Assembly (NCBI RefSeq): GCF_003254395.2
Contig: NC_037650.1
Span: 9,548,071 to 9,612,070 of the forward strand
Direction: 5' to 3'
Length of the DNA stretch: 64,000 nucleotides
Origin: Apis mellifera
Lineage: Eukaryota; Arthropoda; Insecta; Hymenoptera; Apidae
Part shown: positions 27,301 to 42,300 of the stretch, piece after piece
Position numbering within the stretch: position 1 is the stretch's first letter
Layout of the letters: each line of letters begins with the position of its first letter
Notes under the pieces: generated by a model
Seen by the model: only the letters and a program-made list of their open reading frames with translations
Database searches by the model: none
Told to the model about the DNA's origin: nothing
Position numbers and translations under genes: made by a program

Positions 27301-30300
27301 TGGAATAATCATTTCAATTATTTTTTTTTTTTAATAAATCAAATATAGAGATAGAGATTTCTAAATTTAGAAGAAAATCGAAATCACAATTTTTCAAAAA
27401 TTAAAAGAAGATATAAAACAATCTTAACACGCGTGTCCCCCAACATGGCTGTCATCGTGCATTATGATATAGAGAAAGGCACATTTGATTCGCCAACTTC
27501 CGTCACAACTGTCACAATCAAGCAGAAATCCGTGTACGTGCATAAAGAATGATGATTGTAATGCAGCCTTGGTATTTCAAGCCGGAAATCACGCAATACT
27601 TTAGGTCCTCTCCCACAAAGGGAAGTGCCTTCTATACGTCCACGGAAAATATTACATATACACAACTCGACGAGTCACGTAAATTCTCCCATCATGTTCT
27701 TTTTCACCACTGAATCGTGCTACGATCTGCTAAGAAACTAGCCAACAACTCTTTCCACTTGTAAGTTTAACAAGTTTAAGAAAAGCGCTTGTACTCTCAA
27801 TTCGATATCCTTTGACTTTGGAATTGTAAAAAAAATTCTAAGGAGGAAAATTCTATTCAATTTTGTGAATAGAATGTTTCGCTCAATATGCTAATTAAAT
27901 ATATAACAAATCAAGGACTATCTAAGGGATTTCTAATAACGTTCATCGTATGTTTATCGATATTTATCGATTGAAAGACGGGACGAGGCAATGAACGAGT
28001 GTCATGATCCGATTTTTCGAATAAAATCCTCGATTTAAGGCAGGGAGTTCACCGAACTCGGAGATGTTCCCGATGGAACGTGGATATGGTAATGAGGATG
28101 TGCGTGCTAGGAAACTTAAAACCAGGTAGAACACGCCTCCCCTCCTCCTCGCTGTCCACATGCAACGTGGCTGCATTATCGCTGACCAATAACGAAATTT
28201 CCGTTAAAACAGCTGTGTCGAATTGTTGCGAAATTTCTCCTCCGAGGAGGGGGGGGGAGGGTGGTATCTTAACAAGATTCAAATGAATTCGAGTAAAGTG
28301 CACGTGTAACGAAACGCGACACGATTCACGATGGAATTGATTTTAAACCGTGGTTTGCGTTACGTACTACATCTGATATTTGCGAAACTTTTAATCCCAA
28401 GAGGAATTCTTTCTCGTTGCATCGCACAACCGTGCCGTGCCGTATCATTACCGTGTCATATCATATCGTATCTTATCGACATACCGTAACAGGACTAAGA
28501 AGCTCTTAATATCCGAGATTAATATTTATAGATCCTGCGTATCGTACTATGTTATTCGTAGATCGAAGTATTTGAAATTGATAGTTCGCGAAATAAAAGT
28601 TTTAAAAAAATTAATAACAATCAAATATTAAAGATGAAGAAAGTTGTTTCATACGATATTTTCTCGATCGAGATTTGATTTCAAAAATTCGAAAAATATT
28701 AAAAATGAAAAAAATTGTTTCGTACAGTCCTTTCTTGATCAAAATTTAATTTCAAAAATTCGAAAAATATTAAAGATGAAGAAAGTTGTTTTATACGATC
28801 TTTTCTCGATTAAAAATTCGAAAAATATTAAAGATGAAGAAAGTTGTTTCATACGATCAAAATTCATCAGAGATTCGATTTTAAAAATTCGAAAAATATT
28901 AAAGATGAAGAAAGTTGTTTTATATGATCTTTTCTCGATCAAAAATTCGAAAAATATTAAAGATGAAGAAAGTTGTTTCATACGATCCTTTCTCGATCAA
29001 AATTTGATTTCAAAAATTCGAAAAATATTAAAGATGAAGAAAGTTGTTTCATGCGATCAAGATTCATCAGAGATTCGATTTCAAAAATTGGAAAAATATT
29101 AAAAATGAAGAAAGTTGTTTCATGCGATCAAGATTCATCAGAGATTCGATTTCAAAAATTCGAAAAATATTAAAGATAGAAGAAAGTTGTTTTATATGAT
29201 CCTTTCTCGATCAAGATTCATCAGAGATTCGATTCGATTTCAAAAATTCGAAAAATATTAAAGATAGAAGAAAGTTGTTTCCCGATCAAGATTCATCAGA
29301 AATTCGATTTCAAAAATTCGAAAATTGTGGGAAAATTAAGAAACGAAGGCGTCTCGATGCGCGAGCACGTAGGAGGCGTATCGTAGCCGAGGCTCCGCTA
29401 CTTTATAAGGAACATCAACTCACCACTGTCTCGAGGCTTTCACTGTGAGCGATGGCTCGATCGCTCGAAGCGAGATCGCGCCGATCGGCCGATCGAGACA
29501 TCGATAGGTTAGCCGGCGCCAAGGGTGCCTTCTCTAACACGGTGAGAGATAAACGGATCGTTGGAAAATAAAATTTTGAATATAATTTCGAACGAAGTGA
29601 TACATTATCCCTTCTCGTATATAAATTTATCATAATCGTTTAAAACGGGATTTAATACAGTTGATTTAATATAGTTAATTTATTTCAATTAAATAAAATT
29701 GATTTAATAGTGATGATGTAAAATAAATTTTGTGCTCAATTGTGTACTAATTACACATTCCCTTGTTAAATGCGCATGCATAATAAATTATTAGGGTGTA
29801 TCGGCCACGCGCGGATTGTATTCTAATTAAAAGCCGACAAAGAGAAGATTTCCGGGTGCGGTAATATTTTGATAATATCGGCAGGAAATATCTACATCAG
29901 GCTGGAATTTTAATATTCTTTTAAACGCGTGACAAAAAAAAAAAGAAAGAAACAAACGATGATCAAAATTCTTCAAATTGCATATTCATGACTCATTTTT
30001 AATATTCAATTAATAATTGAAACGATGTAAAAATCATTCGATTGGAAATATTTGTATATCGTTTCCATTTTCTAATTCTCGTTAATAATTCGACTTAAAT
30101 TTCACTCATTTCTTCGATTAATAATATTTACGTAGAACAATGATAATTCGTGAGATAATTTTTTGAACGATTCCACTGGCAAAAAATTCAGATACAAAAA
30201 AGTCAATATTTTTTAAATAATCTGAGTGATTCATTATTTATTAATTTTCTGTAAATTTTTATTGAAATAATTAATATAAATATAAGATTTGTAAGATTGT

Positions 30301-33300
30301 TTTTATTTTTAATTTTAATGGTTCATTAATTAATGAAATAATGTAAAAAAATATTGTTAGTATATCACTTAAAAGTACAATTAATGTTATTAAAATTAAT
30401 AATGAATTTATTGAACGTATGGTGATTATTATAGAAATAAAGATTGAGTAGGAAATTAAATAAATTAATAAAATTGATGGGTTATTAAAGATATATTATT
30501 TTTAAGTAGATTATTAAAATTAATGAAATCATTGAAGATATCGTAATTTTTGACAAGATTATATCGAATATAAGATTATATTGATATACAAAAATGTTGC
30601 TCGTGGCTTATTTATTAAGTTATAAGCGATTTAAGTTTGCGTTGGATGAAAAGAGATGAGTATAAAATGATTAAAGATATTATTTAAGTAAATTGTTAAA
30701 ATTAATGAAATCATTGAAGATATCGTAATTTTTGACAAGATTATATTGATATACAAAAATGTTGCTCGTGGCTTATTTATTAAGTTATAATCGATTTAAG
30801 TTTGCGTTGGATGAAAAGAGATGAGCATAGAATGATACAGCGCGCCACGCCGCGGCGCAATAATGTAACCAAGATAAATCTGTCTCGCTCTATCTCTATC
30901 TCGCTTCGTTCAACGCAAACCTCAAATTGCTTGCAACTCGAAAAAATAAACGAGAGCCGATATTTTTGTGTATCAACTTTTTTCTTCGTCTCTAGAATCA
31001 ATTCTTTAAAAGAATCTCATGAATATATTAATATCTCGTAATATTGAAAAGTGAATATCGAATACCATAATCTCGTCCATTCTTCGAGCCTAACCTAAAC
31101 ATAAATTTTATCCAAATTTCATTGAGAAAAAGACACGAATCTTGTTTTCCAAGAGCGCAAATTCCTCGATTCTATCTCGGTCACGAACAATTATAGATCC
31201 AATTGAATATTCCTCGAGCGTAATTTGCATCTGGTGGTATCGTAAGCATGCGAAACGTTACCGTGTTCTTTGAATGAATTCAAGGCCGTTCGAGACTTTG
31301 ATTAGCGATCAAGATTAACTGTGTCTCGTTCTTGAGCAAATTTACAATTCACTAATGTACCGCTTGTACCAGTAAAAACATTATTTCTTGCCTTGCGAAT
31401 ACCAAGCCTTATTTCTATCGAGATTTATTGCTGGCAAAAATTAAATAAGTCGAATTCCTCTTTTTATTAGAAGAATCGACATTATTAAAATTTTATTTCG
31501 TTCCGAGAACGATTTAATTTAATCCAAAATTAAAAAAAAAAAGGATTTTTATCAAATTTCTCGAAGCGTACAATTTTTTTTTCTTTTCGTTTCTTTAATT
31601 TCTCGTAAAAATAACGATTTTAAATTTTAGTAAGTAAAAGGAAATTGTCGAGAGTCGAGTGAAAATTCGTTTCAGAAGATTTCAAAACGTTCAAAAAAAA
31701 AAAAAAAAAAAGAAAAGAAAACGTGTAGACATTTTGCAACTTTCGTTTCCAACAACCAATAGATACACGTTCAAACGACATTTCTAGATAAGCTGACACG
31801 AATGTCCAAGAACGGTCAGAAGACGTGCATGTGGCCACCAGACATGGCAAAACTCGATGCACGAGTTTAGTCGCCGTGGTTGAGATCTCGCAAATTCGTA
31901 CATTCCTCTGGCATTGTCCTTATCGGATAACTGCGTTTACTCGATTACGTCAGCCGCGTTGCCAATAAAAGATATCTTCGTGGTAAACATTCGGAATTCC
32001 CTCCAACGAGACATTAAAAAAACTTATTTTGTCTCGAAAAGTTTTTACTTAACTCCGAGTCTTTCAAATCTTTTTTATCATCTTACATCTTTCTTGCAAC
32101 CATGTGCTTCCACATATATTTACAAAATTATTAATTATTCGTATTTATAAAAAAAAAATAATAAAAACAAAGTAGAAAGAAGAACCAGACGCAAAATAGA
32201 AATTAAATCAATTCTAAAAAATATCTTGATACAACTTTCGGCTGGAACCTAACCTATAAATTCAAATATGTACAATATACCTTGCAATTTATCAATTACG
32301 ATTCATTCTTATCTATTTTTAGTCACTCATTCAACATGCCGATTAGTAACGCGGAAAGAGGCATTACTTTCTCGTCTCTTCAATCGTTTCTTCGAAATCA
32401 ATAATAAAACAAGGTTGATTCGTTTAATTGGTCGAATGGCCGATAAACCGGGCAAATAAGACTTATCCTATAAATATATATATATATATATATGTATATA
32501 TGCAACCGCGGTTGCATTGTTCATGTGTGATCGCGTATGGAAATGGGTCGTTGCATCGTATAACCCTAGATGAAACAATGCTGATTAATTTGTTCTTTCA
32601 TTAATGCGATTAAGATCGGCCAATTAATCCGTCTCGTCTCCGGACCCAGTTCCTTTCGTGATTGATCTTGTTGCGTACATAACAGGCTACGAATAGGTAC
32701 GAGCACTCTATGCTCGATCATGTGTGTGCATCGTCCAAGTCGTTTATTTGCTGCATACGATAATGCATCATTTTTTTCTTTTTCGTCCCCTTGCCATTAT
32801 CCTCTCGGGGAGAGACTCATTCGATTTACCAATGTTTCTCCGTGGTTTTAATGATAAAATATTATTTACAATTATTTAACGATAAATTAATGATAAAATT
32901 AAATAAACGTATCTCTTCCTTCAAGAGCGTGATGGAGAAGATAAAAAAGAAGAAATGAACAAATAATCTTTATTTGTTTATCGATTATTATAAATAAATA
33001 TAGTTTGTTGTCCACAAATTCTCTTCTCTTTCAATTTTGTTCAAAAATTTTCCAATTTCCTTCAAGTTTTTTTGTTCCACTCAAGACGAAAGCATTGCAC
33101 AAATTTGGGGAAATCAGCTGCGTAAACACAGGAATAAGTTACGTGATCCACATGCATCGTCTCTAATCGATGCAACAAGAGGATCTCGAGACAGGAACTG
33201 TAAATCTTCGCGCGGACGCCCATAAAATGGTTTTCCCGGCCTTCGAGTCACGTTATTCTCGTTTGCGGCGCACAGTCGTGGCTTTGAAGAAACATGTGTC

Positions 33301-36300
33301 GAACGAGGAACAATGCAATTTTGTCGGGAGGGCCACGCATAGGTGAGCGTTTCTGCCGCCATATGGCGAACAGAACGAACGGTGGGATTTCGAGGAATGG
33401 ATGGACGGAAGGAAGAAGACACGGAATCGAATAAGTGACAACGCTTGACCAACTGAACCGACATTTCTGAACACCCGTGAAAAACCGGATGTCCGGACGG
33501 TGAGCACACGGTTTCATCGCCGTTTCTCACCGACTCTTTTCTTTTCTATCTTATCGATTAATAGAAACGCTGTAACAACCAATTACTACAACGAATATTT
33601 GTATATTGTTATCCGTGTGAAGTGAAATTGACGAAAATTTTCTCTCATTATCGGGCAACGTATTATTCACTCTAAAAACGCTAAAAATATATCCATTACT
33701 TTCGATCCAACAAAATAACAAACTGGCTCGTTAAACGTATTGACACACCAAATTTACATGCAAACGTTTACTCAACCTACATTTAATACACATACACGAC
33801 TCTCCTCGGCCGTCTCTTCAAACTCATCCCTCCCAAACTGACTAAATTCACGTCCAAGAATTTACTCATCCATTACGCATCTAATCCTTCATCTTATGTT
33901 TATAATTTCCAAAATTTTCTATGTGTATATATATATCATCGTTTTATCGAGACTATCTAACCTCCTCAAACGCAAACATTCACACGCTAATCTCGTTGTT
34001 TCAAATTTCAAGCGCCGGCAAGGCATGCATGCGCGATAGAAATAATCTTGGGCCACACCTACACGCCCCTATTCGCTATGTTTATCGCACGCGACACGTA
34101 CGAGGATGGATATTCCCGTGTCGACACCCGTAGCCCGCAATAGTAATTTCAACCGTGTCGTGAATCACTCGGTAGCGCATGGGTACGTGATACCGACACG
34201 CGATACCCTTCTGTCGATTCGCGTTAAGCCGACGATGCCCGATCCGCGAATTCACGTTATCAAAACAAAAAAATCTCCTTGCCGCGTGGTGGACGCGTGG
34301 TGGAACCGTTTCGAGAACGCGAATCCTCCTCTTTCCTTATCCTTTGCCTCCTTTTGAGACAAAAAAGAGGGGAGGAGAGATGTGTGATTGTGAGTTTGGG
34401 AATCGTCGAGAAATTATCGAGTAATTCAAATTCATTCATTGGTTACAAGGTGCAAAATTATAGGGAGGAGGAAGAGGGGGTAATGGTGTATAAATCCGTG
34501 GAGGGATTTAATGGGAAGTCGGCTCCAAGGTGGTCGGAAACGCGGCTCTAAATCACTTAACGAGCCGTTTCAATTGCACTCTCACGTTGCCAATGCTTAA
34601 TGACTTTCACGTACGGGTCGTTACGTCATTCACGCCACTAGGAAACGAGCTACGCACGTGATGTAAAAAATCGCGTAAACACACAACACGCTGGCGGTCA
34701 TATGTTAAATCACGTTTAAAAGTGTCTTAAAGAATAATTACGAAACATCGGCTGAACGGCGATTAATTGGTTAAATCAATCACGTATCCTCGTGAATTAT
34801 TTATATGGGGATATGTTCAATGTGAAGATCGAGTTTAAATATATACAAAAAGAAAAAAAAAAACCGTAACATCGAGTTGTAATGATGGAATGAATGAGAA
34901 TATGAATAATTAATACGTGGATTGTATCATCATTGTACAAATTCTTTTTTCTTTTTTTTTACAAATAATGAATAATTGTAGATATATAGGATGATGAAAA
35001 TAAAAAACTTTTAAAACAAATAAAGAATATCTTCAAAGTTATAAATAGTTTTTTGTTAAAGTATCAATTTTAAATTCTAATGAAATACAAATTGCAAAAA
35101 AAGAGCTATAAATTCATTAAGAAAGATTGATTCGAGTTTTGTCTACAAAAAAAACAATAAAACTTTCTCTATCCGATTATTACCAAAAGAAGACAATATT
35201 TAAATAAGAACAAAAAAGAAAAATATAAAATTTTATCTTCAATCTTTTTCTTTTATTAATATTATCATTAGAAAACTCAAACAATCTTTTCAAAATCCAT
35301 CCGAGAGAGCGGATAAAAAAGGAAGAGAAACGAAGAAGAAGGGAAAAAGGAAGTGCATGTGCGTGTGAAACAAAAACAAAAATAAAAACAAAAAAAAAGA
35401 AAGGACGAAATTTCACGTTTCATTTTACGTCTAGGACTGCCCACGTAGCAAGGTCAGAAAAAACCCAGAAGCGAGGCAGTAACTCATTTGCGAAACGTTC
35501 CTTTTCTCTTTATTCCCAGACACCCCTCCACCGCCAGCCCCCGCCTTCTTTACAAACGCGGCGCGCACGTGTGTAAGAGGCATTTGCACACGTGTTTGCA
35601 TGCGGCCAGGTAAAGGTAATAGGCCCGAGGCTGTCGGTTCTCCTCCGGATAATGACACGGGGAGAGCTTCGGGCACGTGCCTCACGCGATCCTCATTATC
35701 TCGATTCCCCTCTTCTTTCTCCCTCTCATCCTTTTTTTTCTTTCTCTTTCCATCTATCTATCTCTCTTTCTCTCGACCATCCGCTCAGCTCTTTTTCTTC
35801 CCTTTTCCCCCCCCCGGTGAAGTTTGCGCGCACCTTTCTTTCTCTCGTATTTTGCCGATTCACCACGGCCGTTACGGTAGTCGGAGGATATCGAGTTGTT
35901 TGCTCGAGACAAACGATCGTTGTCTCGAAAGGAAACCGAGTTGTTTCTTTGCCGATTAATTAAGATGATTCGTGCGGGATTAATTGTCTACGAGCTGTCG
36001 CGATTGTTCGGGATATAGATACATCTGGGAAAATATTTCACGGTAAGATTTATTATATCGTAGAAGTTTTTGAGGAATTCGAATTGTTTAAAATTTTACT
36101 TTACTTCGTGTTCGATCTTAATTTTTAATTCTAAATTTAATTCTGAATTTCAGATTCTTTTTTTTTTTCAGAAATTGTTTTACTTTTATCCATAATTCAT
36201 CGAACAGGAATTTTTGAGGAATTCGAATTGTTTAAAATTTTACCTTTGTGTTCGATCTTAATTTTTAATTCGAAATTTAATTCTGAATTTCAGATTCTTT

Positions 36301-39300
36301 TTTTTTTTCAGAAATTGTTTTACTTTTATCCATAATTCATCGAACAAATAATCCTCCATGGTACACCATTCATCGAAAAGATTCGTGCTTTCGAAACGAT
36401 CGAACCCTTTCCGTTCATTTATCATATTAATCCCATAATCTGATCAAAAGATCGTTTCCACTAAATCGCGCCTCGTCAATATCACGATTATTTCATCGAA
36501 CTCCCCTCCCTTCAAAAAAAAGAAGATCCAACATACGTATGCACAATTCTCCCTTCTCGATCTAATTAAAAAATCAAAATCGAGACGAGAGATAGCCACG
36601 TTAAAGTCTAAAGCTACAAGAAGAAGAAGAAGAAGAAGAAAATAAAAATCGGCATCGGTCGAGATCCATCAATATCAACGCCGAACTGATTCGAATCGAT
36701 AATCGATCGGAAGGTGTGCCAGGTATGCGGAGGTATGGGAGGACCGATAGCGGATTAAAAAAAGAAAAAGAAGAAAAAACGAGAGAGGAGAAAAAAGAAG
36801 GGAGAAAGACGAGGAGAAGTATGAAATAAAAAACTTGAGGATGAATAACACACGCTGTCTTAAGGTGTACTTAACTCGTGTGAAAGATCACGATGCCCAC
36901 CATCATTCGCGGCTACCGTTTAAATCTTCGTTTACACTGCACTCACCGGGATATCGTTCTCTTCGTTCACACCATCGCCCACCGTATATCCGTGCTTTTA
37001 CCGCGGGCCACGAGGCGCTAGTTTCGCACCTTCGATGCGTGGAAAAAAAGTTAAGAGGGGATCCTCTCCTTTCGTGTTCCAGCGCCACCATCGATCGAGG
37101 AGAGACGCTTCGAAATTGAGAAGACTCGAAATGGAAACATCAAGAGAGGGGAGGGATGTTTCGAGAGGGATTTAAATTTCGATGAGAGGATATTTTGGAC
37201 GGTTAACGAAAAGTGTTTGAATGGAATAGGAGAACAGTGGTTAAAATTGATCTTTTGTTGTGCGTTTCGATCAATGATGTAGCATCTTTATATACACATA
37301 TATATTTTGTTTATCGATCAAACGTGAAATATACGAGCGTGATATGTGTTACGAACAAAAGATTTACAAATTTGAATATGTAAGGTAAAGAACGATTAGC
37401 ATGGACGCAAGGTTTACGTAACATTTACGTTATGGATTATTATCGTATTTTATTCCATGTTTGACCTTATACGATTTATTGCATTTTTATCACTCATTTT
37501 ACATTCTCATTGTACGCATTCTGCCAATATTGAAATGTCAAATTGATGCGTATTTCGTACCATATATCTGCACGTCGAAATAACCAAATATAGAAAACAA
37601 TTTATTTTATAGTAATTGTGTATCGAAGAGGTTCAGATATAATTTATTTTTCAAACAAATTAATTTAATCCACGTAAATATTATATACATATATATTATA
37701 TTCCATATATTTTTTCCCATTTTCCCACGGTTTATATTCTTCTGGTGGAATCTTTTGTTCACCGTCCGTTTGAAACTGGTGGGTGCTTACGGAGCGTGTC
37801 GATGCTAGAGGAAACGAGAATTCAATTTCCCCGTTTCCTGTCTGCGAAACGAAACAAAAGTCAGGATGGATCTATCCTGATATGGTGCACTTTCCGCTCT
37901 TAAGTAATTGTCCTGGGAATCTTTTTTTTTTTCCTTTCGTTTCGCTTAATTTTCGAGTCTCGAAACGAATTGAAAAAGAAAAAAAGAATATCGACACACG
38001 CGAAACTCGTTCAACGAAAGTTGGCCGAGAGAGGGGGAGGGGAGAAGAGGAGAAAACGCGAAAACAACCGCGGAATTTTCAACGTTCGCAAAATCGACGA
38101 GCGAGCAACACTTTGCAAACTGTGGCAAGGTCTTATCACGTGGAGGCGGGCTGTGATAAGGAGCACATGCTTCCCGGAATTCTCGGTGAAAAATCTGCAC
38201 GTCGTATAATAGAAATTTAACAAAGAGGGAAACTAGTTTAGCTTCGAAGAAACGTCCGTCAATCGGCGGTATCTGAGCCGGGTAATTAATTCGATCGACG
38301 AAGAAGAAGAAGAGGAAGAGGAGGAAGAAGAAGGAACGAAAGCGGTTGCCTTATCGGCCCCTCGTTTCGACGCTGTAACGTCGATGGAGAATTGTATTAT
38401 CTACTCTTGGATACGATACGATGTATGTTTATATGCGAAAGAATTTTTATATTTAGCTGCGGTATACGACCTGCAAGCTTCGACCAATCGAAAAGAACGA
38501 GTCATTAAGGAGAAGTCTTTTATCCTCGTCCTTTCCTTCTCTTTCTTTTCTCCTCCCTTTCTTTCCTTCCAATAAACAAGAGGACCATAGGAAACTATAT
38601 ATATGTGTATATATATGTATTCTAAAAGAAATGAAATATGGAAAATACGATTCATAATTTAATTCGAAGCGAATATTACACATCGTCGAAAACGAGGTTA
38701 CATCACGATGAAAAATACACGCAACAACGCGAGTCTACAACCTGTTCGTCACCGTTTAAAATTACCTTTAGGTTGGCCTCTAGATCGCCGCTTTCGACTG
38801 ACAAACGATTCGCGTGGTTGTGCGCAGCTTGTTTTCGAGTCCGATCTCGCGATTGGGAAACAAGTGTTCGGCACGAGATCAATGCACATTTATTTACGAT
38901 TACTTTTTCTTCTTTTCCTTTGTCGATAAAAGGAACGAATATATATATACTTTTCAAATAGATAGATTCATTTAGGTTCGAAAAATTTAGAATTACAATA
39001 TAGAAAGATAAGATCATCAATATAAATATAATGGCGAGAAATGACTAAGAAATTTCGCAATGGGTAGAGACTAGAATAGATTCTTTTTTTCTAGATTTAA
39101 AAAAATTAATTCAATTTTAATTTATTTAATTATTTTGCCTTATTTTAAAATAAATCTAAAATTTTCATGTTCATCGTACTCTTCGTTTTACAACGATTAA
39201 AATATTCGTAAAATCCCTATCATCAAATATAACGAAAATCGAGTGACTCATGGATCATATATACAAGATCTAATCGTATAATAATATCGTTCAAAAGAAT

Positions 39301-42300
39301 AATTTTCATTCCAAAATAGAATTCCATTCATAATAATAATAATCGTAACCTTATACGTTGAAAAGATCCAGCCATGTTCAACAATAATCCCATTACACGT
39401 ACGCGAACCATAAGAATATCATAGTTTGGCCCAGATATAAGAAAGATTACACCAAGTCAACGACTCGAACGGTCTCACGTGGACCGATACGTCCCCAGAT
39501 TAGATGTCATCTTCTCGAACATGCATCCTCTCGTATGCATGAGAGCGCGGCCAGAAGAGGAGGTTAGGCTTCCTCCGGCCAGGTGGTTTTAAATTCCACC
39601 ACCGCAAGGGTCAGAGTCGATCATCAATTGGCGGAGGAGGCGCAGAACGCCCAGGTTCATTGAGAAACTGTGAACCGTTGGGTGAAATGGTAGGAGATCG
39701 AACGAGGAGATTAGCCAGAGTATTAATCAGAGCAAAGCGAGAGCGACCAACCGCCCACGTAACGGAGCGATGATCTAACATCCTGTATCGCTGTCAACCT
39801 CGTGCTCTGAATCCATCGAACGTGTTCCTATCTCGTTTATAGATAGACCTGTTCACCGATCGGACGGGAAAGCAAGGGCGAAAGTGAGAATTACCGTAGA
39901 TGATCTTTAAGCGCAACCTGAATCTCTGATCAAATTCCGGTGTATTCTGGTGTTTGGTTTAAGCGCGAAACGATAGTAAAAATGTTGTTGAAGCGTTGAA
40001 GAGTGATGTAGTAAAAAAACAACTTTTGTTTTGGTTTGTTGGAAATTTGGACTTTTTAGGTTATGTCTCGTAAGGAATTTCAAAGTTATCGCAAATGAAT
40101 GTATGAAAATATAAAAGAATTGAAGAAAATTAAAGTAGTGAAGAAAAAGTTGCTTTTGTTTTTGTAATTTTCTGATTAAAATTCTGGCAAATTCTGGTAC
40201 TCAAGTACCAAAAGAATAATGGATATTGCCAAGTTGAAGATGGAAAAGTAACTAGTAAACTTTCGTTTGGTTTGTTGAAAATTTGAGTTCTTTTAAGTTA
40301 GGTCTCGTAAGTAAAATGTAAGAAAATTGAAAGTTATGGTAGATATGAAAGTGTAAACAATTGAAAGAAAAGTAATTAGTTGCTTTTGTTTTGGTAATTT
40401 TTTGATGAAATCACGGTGAATTCTGGTGTTTGGTTCAAGCATGAAAGAAGAATAATAGAAATTGTCAAGTGTTGAAGATGGAAGTTTTAGTAACTTTTAG
40501 TTTCTTGAAAATTTGAGTTTTTTAGGTTATGTCTCGTGAATAAAACGTAAAAATTTTGAAAGTATAAGAAATTGAAGAACTAGAGAAGAATTGAAAGTAG
40601 TGAAGACAAAGTTGCTTTTGTTTTAGTAATTTTCTGATTAAAATTCTGCTATTTAGCCTAAGTACGAACGAATAATGCAAATTGCCAAGTGTTGAAGATG
40701 GAAGAACGATTACTAAACTTTCGTTTGGTTTATTAAAAATTTAAGATCTTTTAAGGTTAAGTCTCGTGAATAAAATGTAAGAAATTTAAAAATTGTGATG
40801 AATGCGTATAAAAGTGTAAACGATCGAGGATCAAAATAGTAAAAGAAAAAATAATTAATTGCTTTCGTTTTAATAATTTGGTTTCTTGTTACGTCTCGTA
40901 GAAGAATATCCGAAGGATTTAGATTATGATTTCCAATTGCACATGTCAGTGATTCTATTTCAAGAATTAATGCAAGGGGAGAAGGGTAACAGCAATCCAG
41001 TGGCAATCCGGTACGTTTGCCTCGCATCAGATTAACGAGGACGAACGCTCGTAAAGCTTCCACGGGTTGGCCTAAATATAAGCGCCTACGAAGTTTCTCG
41101 TAACGAACGATGTAATCCGGACTTCCTGCGGCTTTGGATATCCCGAACAACGTATACGCTTCTTTTTCCCTTTTATTTTCCACGACCATCTATTGTCTTT
41201 CGAGGAAACAATGTACCGAGTCTAGACTCTAGAGTCTAAGCTAAACCGAAAAAAACGAAACGGATTCAGAAAACTGTGAAAACTTTTATACTTTCTTTAA
41301 TATTTAATACTCGTATTCTTAAATCTTCTTTGAGTCATAATATTCAAACAATAATAATATTCAAACAATTCGAGCAACTAACCTAACCTCTAACCTTATA
41401 AATTTGACAAATATACTTTATACGATTTACACTATTTTCAAAAAAAAATATGTATCTATACTTCTCCATTCCTTTGATTCGTTAAAAATAGAAACAATTT
41501 GTTTTACACATTAACGAAAGGATCAGCTCGAAAACCAAATTATTTCACGATTCGCAAATCTGCCTGCCAACAATCAAATACTGGGAGAAGCCGTTTCACA
41601 AATCACTCGACCCTGTCAAATTATCCCAGTCCAATCCAATTACCCGAATGAACGGTCGCGCGGGCACCGTACTCGAATTCGTCCAGCCAGAAAACACGAT
41701 CGCGTAACGAAAGCTCCACGGCCATTCCGTTTAGCATGCGAGAGGCTAAGGCTCGATCGGTACAGTCGATATCTATCCGCTCCCATCCCGTGTGAAGGCT
41801 TCGACATCCGTTAGAATCGAATAAATTACGATTGATAGATCCCGGGCCGACCTTTCACGCGGATTTTTCACGAAGACGTAACCGATTCCCTTTACCCGCG
41901 TTTCCTCGTTCTGTCTGCATTATTTATATCCATCGTCGCGCGGAGGAGCGGGGGCAGGAACAGTTTATTCGTGGCCCGCGTGACTCACGAAGAAGTCTTT
42001 GCTCTTGATCGAAACGAAAAGCGAGCGTCTATGTGTGTGTGTGTGTGTCGTGAGATGAGCAGAGGTTGTGAAATTTCGAAATTTGGGACGATGAATGGAG
42101 GTCGGTAATTTGGCGCGGTAAATTCGAAAATTTGAAAGGAACTTTGTATAATTTATTCGCGATTTTGAACATTTTTTTTTCAACGTTCGTCTCTTCGTAA
42201 TATATATATATATATATTTCAAGAAATTGAGAATTATTTATATAAAAATAATGAGGACGAGCAAAAAATATTCCTTCCTTCTCGGATCTCGTGATAATCC

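Noticed and set aside
28644..29173. Plus- and minus-strand frames of 66-152 codons with repeated KNSKNI or similar peptides
   Set aside because: They translate the 58/71-bp tandem array in shifting frames, so they are repeat DNA and not a repeat protein.
28621..29330. CRISPR-like look of regularly spaced repeats
   Set aside because: There are no unique spacers, the units themselves are contiguous, and the genome is an animal nuclear genome.
31212..31230. CTGGTGGTATC, resembling part of miR-317
   Set aside because: Only 11 bases match, the 5' seed region does not, and no hairpin partner is visible.
40713..41189. 158-codon minus-strand frame (VENKREKEAYTLFG...)
   Set aside because: Only the first third has balanced composition; the rest runs into a degenerate tandem repeat, with no recognised domain and no clear exon edges.
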